Both the position numbers and the translations under genes were made by a program. Below the pieces are notes generated by a model, which ran no database searches, was not told where the DNA came from, and saw nothing but the letters and a program-made list of their open reading frames with translations. Shown here piece after piece: positions 7,357 through 15,078 of a stretch of 19,417 bases of DNA (positions within the stretch are counted from its first letter, which is position 1; each line of letters opens with the position of its first letter). The stretch is from assembly GCA_020696915.1 (NCBI GenBank), contig JAJFMR010000012.1:1-19417 (forward strand), in the 5' to 3' direction. The DNA comes from Rhizobiaceae bacterium. GTDB lineage: Bacteria > Pseudomonadota > Alphaproteobacteria > Rhizobiales > Rhizobiaceae.

Positions 7357-8607
7357 CTAACTCGCTTCCTGGATTGTTTCGGGGGCAGCGAGCGCGTCGG
7401 CAACCTCGATCGCCGCAAGCAGGCTCAAGCCGGTGTGATAGCCGGGATCGAGGTCGGGCGTCGCCGGCACATAGTCGATCGGTCCTTCGGCCGTCATCGT
7501 CTGGTAGGCGACGGGGGGCGACGACCTCCAGTAGCGGCCGAAGAACGCCTCATGGGCCGCCTTCCAGATATCCAGCGCGGCGCGGCTGCCGCTGCGCGCG
7601 TGGCAGAGCGCTGCCGAGCGGATCGTCTCGGGCAGCGACCACCAGGGACAGAGCGGGTTCTCCGTCGCGCCGGTGGCGGCCGACACCGAGAGCGCGATGC
7701 CCGGGCCGACGAACCCTGCTCGAAACGAGCTGACCAGGATGCGTTCAAGCGCGTCCGAGAGTTCCGGGTCCGAATCCTTCGCAAGATGGTCGAGCGCAAA
7801 GCCGACGAACTCGATGCCATGGCCGACATTGCAGGCATCCTGGCCCGGAACGTTGCGCAGCAGCCCGCTGGCCGGATCGTAGTGGCGCCGAAGCACATGC
7901 TCGATGAAACGGTCGGCAAAGGCCGTGGCATGCGCAAGACCGATCCGGGCGAGCATGCCGGCGGCGCCGAGCAGGATCATGCGCGGTCCGAAATCGTCGG
8001 GCTGGAGGGCCAGTTCCCGCTCGGACAGCGTCGTCCGCTCGTCGATCTGGAAGTGGCCCGCTTCGACTGCCTCGACGATCTCGGCGAAGAAGGGAAGGTG
8101 GCGCTCCCGGTCCGCGCTTTTGCCGAGCCTGGCGCCTGCGGCAAGCAGACCCTTGGCGAGGAAAGCGTCGGAATAGGTGAAGATGCCTGCCGGCCGCTCC
8201 TGCGGGCGAACGGCGCCGGCAGCGTCCGGAAAGACGGGGGTCAGCGCCGCGTCTCCCGCATCATAGGTGAAATAGCCGTGACCATCCCGGGCCTGCAGAC
8301 CGTCGAGCGCTTCGTAAAGAGGCATGGCGCCGCCGTCCAGCGCTGCTGCGAGCGCCGCATCTTCTTTCCCGAAGAAGGCGGCATGGGTCGCCAGCGCCTC
8401 CAGTCCGCGTCCCTGGATCCAGCCATAGACATAGCGGGGCGCGCGGTGGCCGTCGAAGGCATCGTAGTCGCGCAACGTGACCGGATGCAGTTTGGTGTTG
8501 ATGAAGCGGCCGGCGAGCGGCGGCCGCTCGAGCATCCAGCGAAGCGTGGCGGCGTTCGCCCCGGCGTAGACCCGGCGGGCCGCCGCCGGGAAAGTTTCGT
8601 CGGTCAT
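7357..8607 (-). CDS. AGE-family (N-acylglucosamine 2-epimerase-like) protein
   Basis: A 416-residue protein that looks like an (alpha/alpha)6-barrel of the AGE epimerase/isomerase superfamily. The support is motif-level: YDPASGLL (243-250); CNVGHGIEF (259-267), which has the H-x-x-E spacing of the AGE catalytic motif GHALEF (H263, E266 here); WWSLPETIRSAAL (322-334), like the AGE WW-x-x-[AP]-E-x-I segment; and DPGYHTGLSLL (387-397), with a second histidine, H391. AGE enzymes interconvert GlcNAc and ManNAc or related sugars through a two-histidine mechanism. The substrate here is unknown. The ATG overlaps the permease TGA as ATGA; AAGGA abuts the ATG directly, so translation probably depends on coupling. 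The gene sits between permease and ATPase genes, which ties it to the imported sugar. An uncharacterised six-hairpin glycosidase-like protein is the alternative. Confidence 0.68.
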   Translation of the reverse strand: MTDETFPAAARRVYAGANAATLRWMLERPPLAGRFINTKLHPVTLRDYDAFDGHRAPRYVYGWIQGRGLEALATHAAFFGKEDAALAAALDGGAMPLYEALDGLQARDGHGYFTYDAGDAALTPVFPDAAGAVRPQERPAGIFTYSDAFLAKGLLAAGARLGKSADRERHLPFFAEIVEAVEAGHFQIDERTTLSERELALQPDDFGPRMILLGAAGMLARIGLAHATAFADRFIEHVLRRHYDPASGLLRNVPGQDACNVGHGIEFVGFALDHLAKDSDPELSDALERILVSSFRAGFVGPGIALSVSAATGATENPLCPWWSLPETIRSAALCHARSGSRAALDIWKAAHEAFFGRYWRSSPPVAYQTMTAEGPIDYVPATPDLDPGYHTGLSLLAAIEVADALAAPETIQEAS

Positions 8608-9497
8608 TCCTTCAGCCCCGTGCTGGCGACGCCCTGGACGAAATTCCTCCGCAGCCAGACGAACAGCGTGATCGACGGGATGAGGACCAGCGCGGAAGCG
8701 GCGCTCACCCGCCCGAGGTCGACCGTGAAGCCGGTCTGGAAAAGGGCGAGCCCGACCTCGATCGTATAGGCCTCGCTGCGGCTGGCGACGATCAGCGGCC
8801 AGGCGAAAGCCGTCCATGCCTGGAAGAAGGCGAGCACGCCGAGCGCGCCGAGCGCGCCCCGGAGCAGCGGCAGGACGATCCGCCAGAAAATCCACAGTTC
8901 GCCGGCGCCGTCGATGCGCGCCGCTTCGATCAGCTCGTCCGGAATGGAATGGATGACGTTCTGCCGGATCAGGAAGATCCCGAAGCTCATCACCAGATAG
9001 CCGAGCAGCAGGCCCCATGTCGTGTTGAGCAGGCCGAGAGCCTGCGCCTGGAAGTAAAGCGGGATCATGTAGACCTCGAACGGCACGATCGCCGTTGCGA
9101 GGATGACCATGAAGAGGACCGAGAGCGACCTGAAAGGGAATTTTGCGAGGATGTAGCCGGCAATCGCCGATGTCGCGAGGATCGAGATGGAGGAGAGGAC
9201 CGCAAACACCAGGCTGTTGCCGATCCAGCGCAGCAGCGGCGTGTCCCTGAGCACGGCAGAGAAATTGGCAAATGTCGGCTCGTTGGGGATGATGGTTGGC
9301 GGCCAGGCGAGCATTTCCTGGGGCGTCTTGAACCCGTTGGAGACGAGGAACAGCAGGGGCAGCAGCATCAGGCAGCTGACCACCGTCAGCAGCACGTCGA
9401 TCAGCCGGTCGGCCGCCCGCCGGCGCCGGCGCCGCGACCTGCCAAGGGCGATCTCCGCCGCGGTCATCTCCCCGGGCCTTGCGTCGGCGATGCTCAT
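8604..9497 (-). CDS. Carbohydrate ABC transporter permease, MalG/UgpE type
   Basis: An inner-membrane channel subunit of the CUT1 importer. The 297 residues comprise a basic cytoplasmic N-terminus (SRRRRRRAAD), then about six membrane segments starting with LLTVVSCLMLLPLLFLV. The EAA loop that docks on the ATPase is LIEAARIDGAGELWIFWRI (about 189-208), in the MalG-type position. The ATG (9495-9497) has GGGAGG 6-7 nt upstream and overlaps the preceding permease stop by 4 bp. The downstream gene begins in the same ATGA manner, so the block is translated as a coupled operon. It pairs with the MalF-type permease encoded just before it. Confidence 0.94.
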   Translation of the reverse strand: MSIADARPGEMTAAEIALGRSRRRRRRAADRLIDVLLTVVSCLMLLPLLFLVSNGFKTPQEMLAWPPTIIPNEPTFANFSAVLRDTPLLRWIGNSLVFAVLSSISILATSAIAGYILAKFPFRSLSVLFMVILATAIVPFEVYMIPLYFQAQALGLLNTTWGLLLGYLVMSFGIFLIRQNVIHSIPDELIEAARIDGAGELWIFWRIVLPLLRGALGALGVLAFFQAWTAFAWPLIVASRSEAYTIEVGLALFQTGFTVDLGRVSAASALVLIPSITLFVWLRRNFVQGVASTGLKE

Positions 9498-10384
9498 GTG
9501 CGGCCTCCCTTCTCGCGCAGGAACGAGAACTGCATCAGCGTCAGCAGCAGCACGATCAGCAGCAGCACGACCGCTTCCGAAGCGGCGTAGCCGACCCGGT
9601 AATTGCGGAAACTGTTCTCCAGCATGTCGAGCACCAGCACCCGCACCTGCCGTCCCGGCGCTCCTTGCGCGTCGGAAGCCAGCACGAATGCCTGCGCGTA
9701 GACGTTGAAGCCGGACACCAGCGTCACCACCGATACGTAAAGCGTGATCGGCTTCAGCATCGGGACGGAGATCAGCCGGAACGACTGCGGGCCGGTGGCG
9801 CCGTCGAGTTTAGCCGCCTCGTAGAGGGAGACCGGCAGGCTCTTGAAACCGACGAGATAGATCAGCACCGCATATCCCAGCGCCTGCCAGGAGCAGAGCA
9901 CGATAACGCAGACGACCGCCAGGACGGGGTCGAACAGCCATGCCTTGGGAGCGACGCCGAACCAGCCGAGCAGGTTGTTCAACGGTCCGAGCTTGGCGTC
10001 GAATATCCATTTCCATGCCATCGCCGCCGGGACCAGCGAGACCACGTGCGGAATGAAGATCGCCGTCTCGTAGAAGCCGGCGAGGCGCGAGCGGGCACGA
10101 TGATGGATGAGCGCGGCCAGCACCAGAGACAGCGGGATGGTGATCAGCAGGACGCCGAAGGCGATGATGGCAGTGTTGGTGAGCGCTTCGATGAACAGCC
10201 TGTCGCTGAACAGCTCACGGAAATTGGCAAGCCCGATGAACGGCTTGTTCTTCGACAGAATATCCCATTTGTGAACGCTGAGGCGGAGCGTCTCGGCAAT
10301 CGGGTAGATGCGGACCCAGGCGAAGATCGCCAAGGTCGGCAGGATGGCCAGCATGGCAAACCGCCAGCGCTTTCGCCGCAGCAT
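9494..10384 (-). CDS. Sugar ABC transporter permease, MalF/UgpA type
   Basis: The second channel subunit of the CUT1 importer, about 296 residues with roughly six membrane segments. It starts RRKRWRFAMLAILPTLAIF and ends with a VVLLLIVLLLTLMQF helix. The EAA loop is LYEAAKLDGATGPQSFRLI. Two in-frame ATGs lie 6 bp apart (10388-10390 and 10382-10384). GGGAG lies directly against the first but 6 nt before the second, so I use the second. A 96-bp spacer with a strong hairpin separates it from the binding-protein gene upstream. The stop overlaps the next permease by 4 bp. Confidence 0.93.
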   Translation of the reverse strand: MLRRKRWRFAMLAILPTLAIFAWVRIYPIAETLRLSVHKWDILSKNKPFIGLANFRELFSDRLFIEALTNTAIIAFGVLLITIPLSLVLAALIHHRARSRLAGFYETAIFIPHVVSLVPAAMAWKWIFDAKLGPLNNLLGWFGVAPKAWLFDPVLAVVCVIVLCSWQALGYAVLIYLVGFKSLPVSLYEAAKLDGATGPQSFRLISVPMLKPITLYVSVVTLVSGFNVYAQAFVLASDAQGAPGRQVRVLVLDMLENSFRNYRVGYAASEAVVLLLIVLLLTLMQFSFLREKGGRT

Positions 10385-10421
10385 GGGCATCTCCCGTCCG
10401 AGCGATCCTATGCTATTTTAG

Positions 10422-10456
10422 GAGAGGGAACCTGCAGCGTCCCGCCGCAGGCTCTC
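10422..10456 (-). promoter_or_regulatory. Intercistronic stem-loop between binding-protein and permease genes
   Basis: CCTGC-A-GCG (10431-10439) pairs with CGC-C-GCAGG (10443-10451) around a 3-nt loop, with one internal mismatch. The stem is extended by GAGAG (10422-10426) with CTCTC (10452-10456) across a 4-nt bulge. It lies between the binding-protein stop (10481) and the permease start (10384). In other sugar importers, such as malE-malF, a structure at this place protects the upstream message and lowers downstream expression, so that binding protein exceeds permease. That role is inferred here. No U-run follows, so it is not a full terminator. Confidence 0.6.
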
Positions 10457-10480
10457 TTCCGGATATTCAGGCAGGCCGCC

Positions 10481-11788
10481 TCACTCGGCGAGGAGCCCTT
10501 CGCGCTGCAGCAAGCCGTTGATCTCGCTTTCCATCGCCACCAGAACCTCGTCAATGCCCGCATCGTTGCCGGCGAGCGAGGCATTGCCGAAGGCCTGCGT
10601 CAGCCGGTCGGCCGTGCGGGTCAGAATTTCCTCGACCGGCCCGATATTGGGCAGGGTGAAAAACTCGTAGCTGTCCGGATAGTCGACGAAGGCGGCGAGA
10701 GCCGGCTTGCGCGACAGGATGTCGGCATAGTCGAGTCCGTTCCGGTTCGGCAGCCAGCCGACATTGTCGAGCAGCCACAGCAGATTTTCCGGATCGTTGG
10801 TGGCCTGGGCGAAAGCCCAGGCGGCCTCGGCCTGCTCGCCCTCGCCAGACGTCCACAGCGTCACCGGCGCCACGATCGAGCCGCGCGGCAGCGTCGCCGT
10901 CGCGTAGGGCAGGTCGGGAGCCTTGCTGGCGATGTCGCCGATGACCCATGATTCGCGAATGAACATCGCGGTCTGCTTGCGTTCGAAGGCTTCCGCATCA
11001 GCTGGCATCTCGACGGTCACCGTTTTGAGGCCATGCACGTTATCGATGTATTGCTTGAGCGCCGCCCGCCCCGCCTCGTTGGCGAAGCTCGCCTTCCACT
11101 TGCCGTCGGCGGCCTGCTCGACCAGGTTCTCGCCATACTGGAACATGTTGATCCAGAACTTTTCGGCTATGCCAGCGCCGCCGCCCGACAGCCTCAGGCT
11201 CCATCCGGACACGACGGGGTTGCCGTTGGCGTCCCGCTGGGTCAGCTTCTCCGCATATGAGGTGAAGTCCGGCATGGTTTTTGGCGGCTCGGTCAGGCCG
11301 GCCGCCTTGAACATCTCGGTGTTGTAGTAGAGCGCGCTCTGGCCGCGAAACAGCGGCACGCCATGGACGGCGCCTTCGTAGCTTGCGGAGTCGCGGAAGA
11401 ATTCGGAGAAGTTCGCCGGATCGGTCACGAAGGCGGCCACCGCATCGGGCGCCTTGTTGAACAGCCCGTTCTCGAGATAGCGGGTGGCCGTCGAGGTTCC
11501 GAGTTCGATGACTTCGGCCGCCTCGCCCGAGGTGAGCCCGAGGGCGATCCGCTTCTCGTGCTCGCGCAGCGCGATCGCCTCGACCTTGACCGTCAGGTCC
11601 GGGTGCTTCTCCTTCAAGCCCTCGGCGACGTGCTCGTAGAAGGGCACCATTTCCGGATAGCCGCTCCACACGGTGATCTCCGCCGCCGATGCCGCGGCAA
11701 CGCCGAATGCGAGGCTGCCGCCCAGCACGGTGCCGAGCGCGGACATGCGAAATTTCGACGACGTGATCCTGCCTTGATGTGCACCCAT
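10481..11788 (-). CDS. Sugar ABC transporter substrate-binding protein (family 1)
   Basis: The periplasmic ligand-capturing component of the importer. The 435 residues carry an N-terminal signal peptide: a basic start, a hydrophobic stretch SALGTVLGGSLAFGVAAA (16-33), and an AXA-type cleavage site ASA/AE near residue 35. The mature protein opens EITVWSGYPEMVPFYEHVAE, typical of family 1 extracellular solute-binding proteins. There is no lipobox cysteine. The ATG (11786-11788) has AAGGGA about 8 nt upstream. It is the first gene of the transport block; a copy of the cluster's palindromic operator lies about 80 bp upstream. No clear -35/-10 pair could be assigned. The ligand is unknown, probably an amino sugar or amino-sugar oligomer judging from the neighbouring nag genes. 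Confidence 0.94.
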   Translation of the reverse strand: MGAHQGRITSSKFRMSALGTVLGGSLAFGVAAASAAEITVWSGYPEMVPFYEHVAEGLKEKHPDLTVKVEAIALREHEKRIALGLTSGEAAEVIELGTSTATRYLENGLFNKAPDAVAAFVTDPANFSEFFRDSASYEGAVHGVPLFRGQSALYYNTEMFKAAGLTEPPKTMPDFTSYAEKLTQRDANGNPVVSGWSLRLSGGGAGIAEKFWINMFQYGENLVEQAADGKWKASFANEAGRAALKQYIDNVHGLKTVTVEMPADAEAFERKQTAMFIRESWVIGDIASKAPDLPYATATLPRGSIVAPVTLWTSGEGEQAEAAWAFAQATNDPENLLWLLDNVGWLPNRNGLDYADILSRKPALAAFVDYPDSYEFFTLPNIGPVEEILTRTADRLTQAFGNASLAGNDAGIDEVLVAMESEINGLLQREGLLAE

Positions 11789-11864
11789 CTTGGTTCCCTT
11801 TCCCTGGCGCCTCGGACTATGGCTATCGAACTGTTACTTTTCGAGGTCTGTGCTTCGAAGTCTC

Positions 11865-13163
11865 TTATGCAACCGGTTGCGGTGTCAAGGGCGGGCAAGT
11901 CCCGTCGGCAGCCCGCCCTACGGTGGCCAGCAGCGCCTGGGCGGCGCCGGCCAGCGCTTCTGCCGAGCCCGGTGCAAAGGTTCCGGGCATCCCGATGAAC
12001 CGGTGGGCCTCCTCGACCTCGTAGCCGCCATGAACGAACTCGCTTGCCGGCGGAATGTAGCCGGGCGTTGCGTTGGCATAGGCCAGGACGAATGCCGGGC
12101 GATTGCCGCAGGCCGCCCTGATGTGCAGCGCCGTTTCGGCGAAGATCTCTCCCGGCAGCGCGATGATCGGGAGACCGCCCCAGACAAGGACGCCGACCCG
12201 GCCGGTCCAACGCCCGGGCGGCGTGCCGGCAAAGCGTTCGGCCCATGCGACCCACGCCGCCATGATCGTCTGGCCGACGCCGCCGGCCGTGCGGGCTTCA
12301 CGCCGCCATCGGTCGGCCAGATCGCCGAGCGGCTCGTTCTCCAGCCGCGTCAGGTCGAGCAGCACGTCTGCGGCGCGCGCCTCGACGTGGCCGGACAGCG
12401 GGAATTCGTCCGCTGCCAGCGCCGCCTCGCCGATCCGCGTGCCGAGCCGTTCCGCCGTCTCGAAGCTGCGCGCCGGGCTGCCCGCCAGCGTCCAGGATGC
12501 ATGCGCCGAATGGCCGGTGTTGGCGTCCCCCGCGCAGCCTGTCACGAACACCGCAACGGCTCCGGGACAGGCGGCCTCGATGGTCTTTCGGACGTAGTGC
12601 GGATAGTCGGCCGTAAGCAGGCGGTTGTCGGCTCCAAGCACCACCGGATGGCAGGCATAACAGGCCAGCACCGCAAAGATCGCGCCGTCGGCGGCACGCA
12701 ACCGCAGTATCGGCAGCGCCCGGTCGAGCGGGCCGCCGGCGTGGCGGCGGTTCCTGGCAACGTCCGGATCGGCGCCCATTCCGACCGACAGGGTGGCGGG
12801 CCGCCGGTTGGCGCGTGCCCCGGCGATCGCCGCCACGCAGCCATCCTCGATCGCCTGCAGGAAGTTGGCGTCCGCCTCTGCACCGAGCCGCCCCGGCATC
12901 GACACCGGGGCGCCATGCGTATGGATCGCCGCGACAACCACGTTTTCTTCCGGCAGGCCGCAGCGCTGCCTTACGCGCTGCACCAGATCCTCATGCAGCC
13001 CCACCACGTCCACGGCGACCAGCGCGGTCTCGCCGACCGCGATGGCGCGCACGGTGAGCGGGTCGTGAACGCCGGCCGACGGTTCGGTGCGCGCCGCGAA
13101 GCCGGACATCGGCAGGCTGCGGTCGGGCGTGATGTCGACCAGGGCGACGCCGGCATCGATCAT
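11865..13163 (-). CDS. Cytosolic neutral/alkaline ceramidase-family amidase
   Basis: A 432-residue zinc amidohydrolase of the neutral/alkaline ceramidase superfamily. Motifs in order: VDITPD (9-14), GVHDPLTVRA (31-40), AAIHTHGAP (78-86; H81 and H83 match the ceramidase THTHSGP motif), YACHPVVLG (169-177; H172), GCAGDANTG (209-217), LPGEIFAET (336-344; E339), and NATPGYIPP (364-372; Y369). These match the His/His/Glu/Tyr zinc ligands known from Pseudomonas ceramidase. It has no signal peptide and no C-terminal Ig-like domain, so it is shorter than true ceramidases (about 640 or more residues) and likely cytosolic. The ATG (13161-13163) has AGGAGGT 6 nt upstream and overlaps the nagA stop as ATGA. 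Location in a nag operon suggests that it cleaves an N-acyl amino sugar or related amide rather than ceramide; the substrate is unproven. Its last codons contain an operator copy. Confidence 0.85.
   Translation of the reverse strand: MIDAGVALVDITPDRSLPMSGFAARTEPSAGVHDPLTVRAIAVGETALVAVDVVGLHEDLVQRVRQRCGLPEENVVVAAIHTHGAPVSMPGRLGAEADANFLQAIEDGCVAAIAGARANRRPATLSVGMGADPDVARNRRHAGGPLDRALPILRLRAADGAIFAVLACYACHPVVLGADNRLLTADYPHYVRKTIEAACPGAVAVFVTGCAGDANTGHSAHASWTLAGSPARSFETAERLGTRIGEAALAADEFPLSGHVEARAADVLLDLTRLENEPLGDLADRWRREARTAGGVGQTIMAAWVAWAERFAGTPPGRWTGRVGVLVWGGLPIIALPGEIFAETALHIRAACGNRPAFVLAYANATPGYIPPASEFVHGGYEVEEAHRFIGMPGTFAPGSAEALAGAAQALLATVGRAADGTCPPLTPQPVA
11867..11880. promoter_or_regulatory. 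LacI-type operator, second copy
   Basis: ATGCAACCGGTTGC matches 14 of the 16 bases of the perfect palindrome at 15895-15910; the last two bases differ (GG instead of AT). The site covers the stop and last codons of the amidase gene and lies about 80 bp upstream of the binding-protein ATG, on its promoter side. This suggests that the LacI-family regulator encoded at 15973-16971 also controls the transporter genes through an internal promoter. Confidence 0.75.
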
Positions 13164-14308
13164 CGCGAGACCTCCTCGCCCGCGACGAAGCTTTGCAGCA
13201 TCTGCAGGGCCGGCTGGCCGGGCTCGAAACGAAACCGGACGAGGTCGGCGCGGGCGCCGGGCTCGAGCCGTCCGCGGCCTCCTGCGAAGGCGCCCGGATT
13301 GCTGCTGGCAAGGCGAAGCGCCTCGCCGAGCGGCAGGCCGGCGAGGTTTACAGCCCCGGCGACGTTCTGATCGAGGAGGCAACCGGCGCCCGCCAGATAG
13401 GGCGTTCCCGCCACGCTCAGCCGCCCGCTTTCGGCGACGTCGACCTCACCGCCGATCGCCGATCTGTAGCGGCCGGGCGGCATGCCGCCGAGCGCTGCCG
13501 CATCGGAGACCAGGATCGCGCGCGCCAGCGTCTTGGCGCCGAGCATCGCCTTAAGCGTGTCGCCCGGCAGATGGTGGCCGTCGGCGATGAAGCTGGCGGT
13601 CAGTCGGTCGTCGGCCAGTTGCGCCCAGATGAAATTCGGATGCCGGGGAAGCATCGCCGGGGCTCCGTTGCCGAGATGCGTCGAAAGGCGGGCGCCGGCC
13701 TCGGCCGCTTCGTGTATCCGTTCGGGCGAGGCCATCGTATGTCCAAGGGCTACATGCACGCCCTGGCGGCACAATGCTTCGATGTATTCGATGGCCCCGG
13801 GCCATTCCGGAGCGAGCGTCACCAGCCCGACCAGCCCGCCTGCGGCATCTTGCCATCGCCGGAACTCGTCGATGTCGGGGGCCCGCACATGGGCCAGCGG
13901 ATGCGCGCCACGGGCGCCGTCCTCGCGGCTGACGGCCGGTCCCTCGACATGGATGAAAGGCACCATGTTCCGAACCAGGTCGTGCTCGCGCCGCGCCTCG
14001 GCGACCGCGCCGAGCGCGGCGACCAGCGTGGCCTCGGAGGCGGTGATCAGCGTCGGGGCGAAGGTGGTCGTCCCCCGCGCCGCCAGCAGCCGCGCCAGCG
14101 CGGCCAGCGTGTCCGGCCGGAGCGCGCCGTCGTTGAGATCGAGCCCGGCGTATCCGTTGACCTGCAGATCGACCAGGCCGGCCGCCAGCCATGCGTCGTC
14201 GGCCACCTCCGCCGCAGCTACGGCGGCAATCCGGCCGTCCTCGACGTCGACCCTGATGCCAAGCCCGCTCGAAGGGTCGCGGCCAAAAATGGCGCGCCCG
14301 GCAGTCAC
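13160..14308 (-). CDS. nagA: N-acetylglucosamine-6-phosphate deacetylase-family protein (NagA)
   Basis: Predicted to remove the acetyl group from GlcNAc-6-phosphate to give glucosamine-6-phosphate in the cytosol, feeding NagB. The 382 residues match the family length. Visible are GLVDLQVNGYAGLD (44-57), the metal glutamate in IHVEGPAVS (E122), metal histidines in ALGHTMA (H190) and STHLGNGAP (H211), the substrate-side IADGHHL (H246), and the catalytic aspartate in LVSDAAAL (D269). The loop after H211 (THLGNGAPAMLPRHPNF) differs from the THLYNAM found in E. coli NagA, so the exact acyl-sugar substrate may differ. The start is GTG 14306-14308, overlapping the upstream TGA (GTGA), with GGACAGGG about 9 nt before. 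The downstream amidase gene overlaps by 4 bp. Confidence 0.88.
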   Translation of the reverse strand: MTAGRAIFGRDPSSGLGIRVDVEDGRIAAVAAAEVADDAWLAAGLVDLQVNGYAGLDLNDGALRPDTLAALARLLAARGTTTFAPTLITASEATLVAALGAVAEARREHDLVRNMVPFIHVEGPAVSREDGARGAHPLAHVRAPDIDEFRRWQDAAGGLVGLVTLAPEWPGAIEYIEALCRQGVHVALGHTMASPERIHEAAEAGARLSTHLGNGAPAMLPRHPNFIWAQLADDRLTASFIADGHHLPGDTLKAMLGAKTLARAILVSDAAALGGMPPGRYRSAIGGEVDVAESGRLSVAGTPYLAGAGCLLDQNVAGAVNLAGLPLGEALRLASSNPGAFAGGRGRLEPGARADLVRFRFEPGQPALQMLQSFVAGEEVSR

Positions 14309-15078
14309 AGCCAGCGCACCCTGTCCCGGAAGCGTGCGATGAAGCGGGCGTTCGCCTCGTCGCCGCCGGGCGCATTGCCGCTGCGCCACACCGGCGGCTC
14401 CTGGCCGCGGCCGGCGAGCTTCGCCACGGTGCGGATGACGAGGCAGTTGAGCGCGAAGGCATTGGCGAAGGTGGAGACTGCCGCGATGCGCTCTCCCATG
14501 CCCGGCACCTCGATCAGCGCGTCGCCGACCGGCACTTTGGTGTCGATCGCCAGGTCGACGACGTCATGCAGGTTGTGCCCCGTGGGATGCCTTGCCGGAT
14601 GCTCGGGCCGTGTGCTCGCGGCGTGCTCCCGTGAACTCACGCCGATCGTAAAGACGCCGCGCGCCTTCGCCTCGAGCGCCGCGTCGATGAGCGCGGCATT
14701 GATGCCGTAAGCGTTGGTGAGGAGCAGGAGGTCGCCGTTGCCGAGCCGCTGGTCGGCGATCACCACCTTGCCGTAGCCGGGCGTCCGCTCCATGGCCATC
14801 GAACGAAGCGCCCCGTTCGAGAGCAGCGTTCCCTCGTCGAGGATGGCGCTGACATGCATCAGGCCGCCGGCCCGAAAGAATATTTCCTGGGCCGCCAGAT
14901 TGGAGTGGCCCCCCGGGCCGTAAACGTAGACCAGGCGGTCGGCGGCGATCTGGCCGGCGAGCTTTTCCGCGGCCGCGTCGAGGCTGGCCTTCTCCTCCTC
15001 GTGGATGCGCCGGATATGGGCGGTGACCCTGTCGAGATAGAGCCCGCACAATTCCTCGGGATCGGCGCGATCAGGCAT
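14305..15078 (-). CDS. SIS-domain phosphosugar-binding protein (UPF0309-like)
   Basis: A 257-residue protein with a sugar isomerase (SIS) fold. An N-terminal helix (LCGLYLDRVTAHIRRIHEEE) precedes the core strand RLVYVYGPGGHSNLAAQEIFFRAGG (48-72), whose GPGGHSN loop is the phosphate-binding type. It continues with GDLLLLTNAYGINAALIDA (115-133) and VFTIGVSSRE (142-151). The length and the HEEEK...GPGGHS pattern match the uncharacterised UPF0309/sugar isomerase-domain group rather than GlmS or MurQ. The ATG (15076-15078) overlaps the 3' end of nagB by 8 bp and has no clear ribosome binding site, so it is likely translated by coupling. Its place between nagB and nagA implies a role on hexosamine-6-phosphates, for example isomerisation or deamination. 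The reaction is unknown. Confidence 0.8.
   Translation of the reverse strand: MPDRADPEELCGLYLDRVTAHIRRIHEEEKASLDAAAEKLAGQIAADRLVYVYGPGGHSNLAAQEIFFRAGGLMHVSAILDEGTLLSNGALRSMAMERTPGYGKVVIADQRLGNGDLLLLTNAYGINAALIDAALEAKARGVFTIGVSSREHAASTRPEHPARHPTGHNLHDVVDLAIDTKVPVGDALIEVPGMGERIAAVSTFANAFALNCLVIRTVAKLAGRGQEPPVWRSGNAPGGDEANARFIARFRDRVRWL

Noticed and set aside
6220..8769. An 849-codon plus-strand open frame across the ABC-ATPase and AGE-like genes
   Set aside because: It is antisense to two well-supported genes and their junction, with low-complexity Arg/Asp/Gly-rich translation and no motif.
8608..9018. Extension of the AGE-like gene upstream to 9018
   Set aside because: It would run far into the permease gene in another frame. 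The ATG at 8607 overlapping the permease stop is the natural start.
9479..10951. A 490-codon plus-strand open frame across the permease and binding-protein genes
   Set aside because: Antisense shadow of two motif-supported genes; translation rich in Gln, His and Arg without any domain.
11853..11860. CTTCGAAG palindrome upstream of the binding-protein gene
   Set aside because: It is only 8 bp, does not extend, and is not repeated at the nagB promoter, so chance is the simplest explanation.
13164..13382. Upstream extension of the ceramidase-like gene to 13382
   Set aside because: It overlaps nagA coding sequence and is Arg-rich without motif. The ATG at 13163 has an AGGAGGT ribosome binding site and an ATGA junction.
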